Shown here: piece by piece, positions 63,969 to 64,000 of the stretch
How positions within the stretch are numbered: position 1 is the stretch's first letter
Layout of the letters: every line of letters starts with the position of its first letter
Origin: an uncultured Bacteroidales bacterium
GTDB lineage: Bacteria; Bacteroidota; Bacteroidia; Bacteroidales; F082
Direction of reading: 5' to 3'
DNA length: 64,000 nucleotides
NCBI GenBank assembly: GCA_900315175.1
Contig: OMYA01000002.1
Location: 186,001 to 250,000, forward strand
The notes under the pieces: model-generated
Told to the model about the DNA's origin: nothing
Database searches by the model: none
Seen by the model: only the letters and a program-made list of their open reading frames with translations
Translations under genes and position numbers: made by a program

Positions 63969-64000
63969 GACAGGATTAACAAGATTTACAGGATTATATT
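63969..64000 (+). repeat. 9-mer repeat element at window edge
   Basis: GACAGGATTAACAAGATTTACAGG... continues past the edge. Same family as the repeats around the GxxExxY gene. Confidence 0.85.

Overview
The window reads as chromosomal DNA of an uncultured Bacteroidales-type bacterium (phylum Bacteroidota). The evidence is the TAnnTTTG promoter boxes in front of many genes, type IX secretion parts (PorG-like and PorT-like proteins) together with cargo carrying the C-terminal type A sorting domain, a porG-uppS-bamA-ompH-ompH operon, and families typical of this phylum (DUF3276, DUF5683, tricorn-like S41 protease, LolA-like carrier). No prophage, transposase, CRISPR array or rRNA was found.

Layout. 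1-4.0 kb: a lipid-type cluster with a serine-palmitoyltransferase-like enzyme, two short-chain dehydrogenases (one cut by the window edge) and a two-domain VOC protein. 4.1-9.6 kb: envelope operon porG-uppS-bamA-ompH-ompH on the minus strand. 9.7-14.1 kb: nadK, a TamA-like barrel, rsgA and dprA. 14.2-16.2 kb: a MurG-like glycosyltransferase and lgt. 16.2-19.0 kb: an accessory patch with a frameshifted remnant, a lipoprotein, a broken small surface protein, palindromic repeats and an unidentified structured RNA. 19.0-24.6 kb: membrane pyrophosphatase, then a bifunctional-nuclease-like protein, nucleoside transporter, thyA and folA. 24.7-32.2 kb: three tandem C10 (streptopain-like) proteases with T9SS sorting domains. 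32.4-38.8 kb: an unknown gene, then a mutagenic-repair module (LexA/S24-like regulator, DinB, DnaE2-like polymerase) interrupted by a GxxExxY protein and a composite repeat array. 38.8-45.1 kb: lipoprotein, tricorn-like protease, exonuclease, membrane AraC regulator. 45.2-50.3 kb: DUF3276, parA-parB, DUF5683, dapB, lepB. 50.3-57.2 kb: ftsK, lolA-like, glycosyltransferase, and opposing lpxC, lpxD and a DUF7935-like gene. 57.3-64 kb: aminotransferase, heptose kinase-like, porT, two identical tRNA-Glu, an outer-membrane barrel, lplA and a miaB-type gene.

The genes tie together around the cell envelope: lipid A (lpxD, lpxC), heptose activation, lipoprotein maturation (lgt, lolA-like), barrel assembly (bamA, ompH), signal peptidase, and type IX secretion that would export the proteases. 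Chromosome handling (parAB, ftsK) and inducible error-prone repair form the second theme.

The most unusual layer is non-coding. At least nine intergenic sites carry short degenerate tandem repeats with an exact 7-nt period, several running into stop or start codons. A different family, with a 9-nt sub-period and 33/42-nt higher-order period, flanks the GxxExxY gene in inverted orientation and reappears at the window's right edge. All family names are from reading the sequence; no database search was run.
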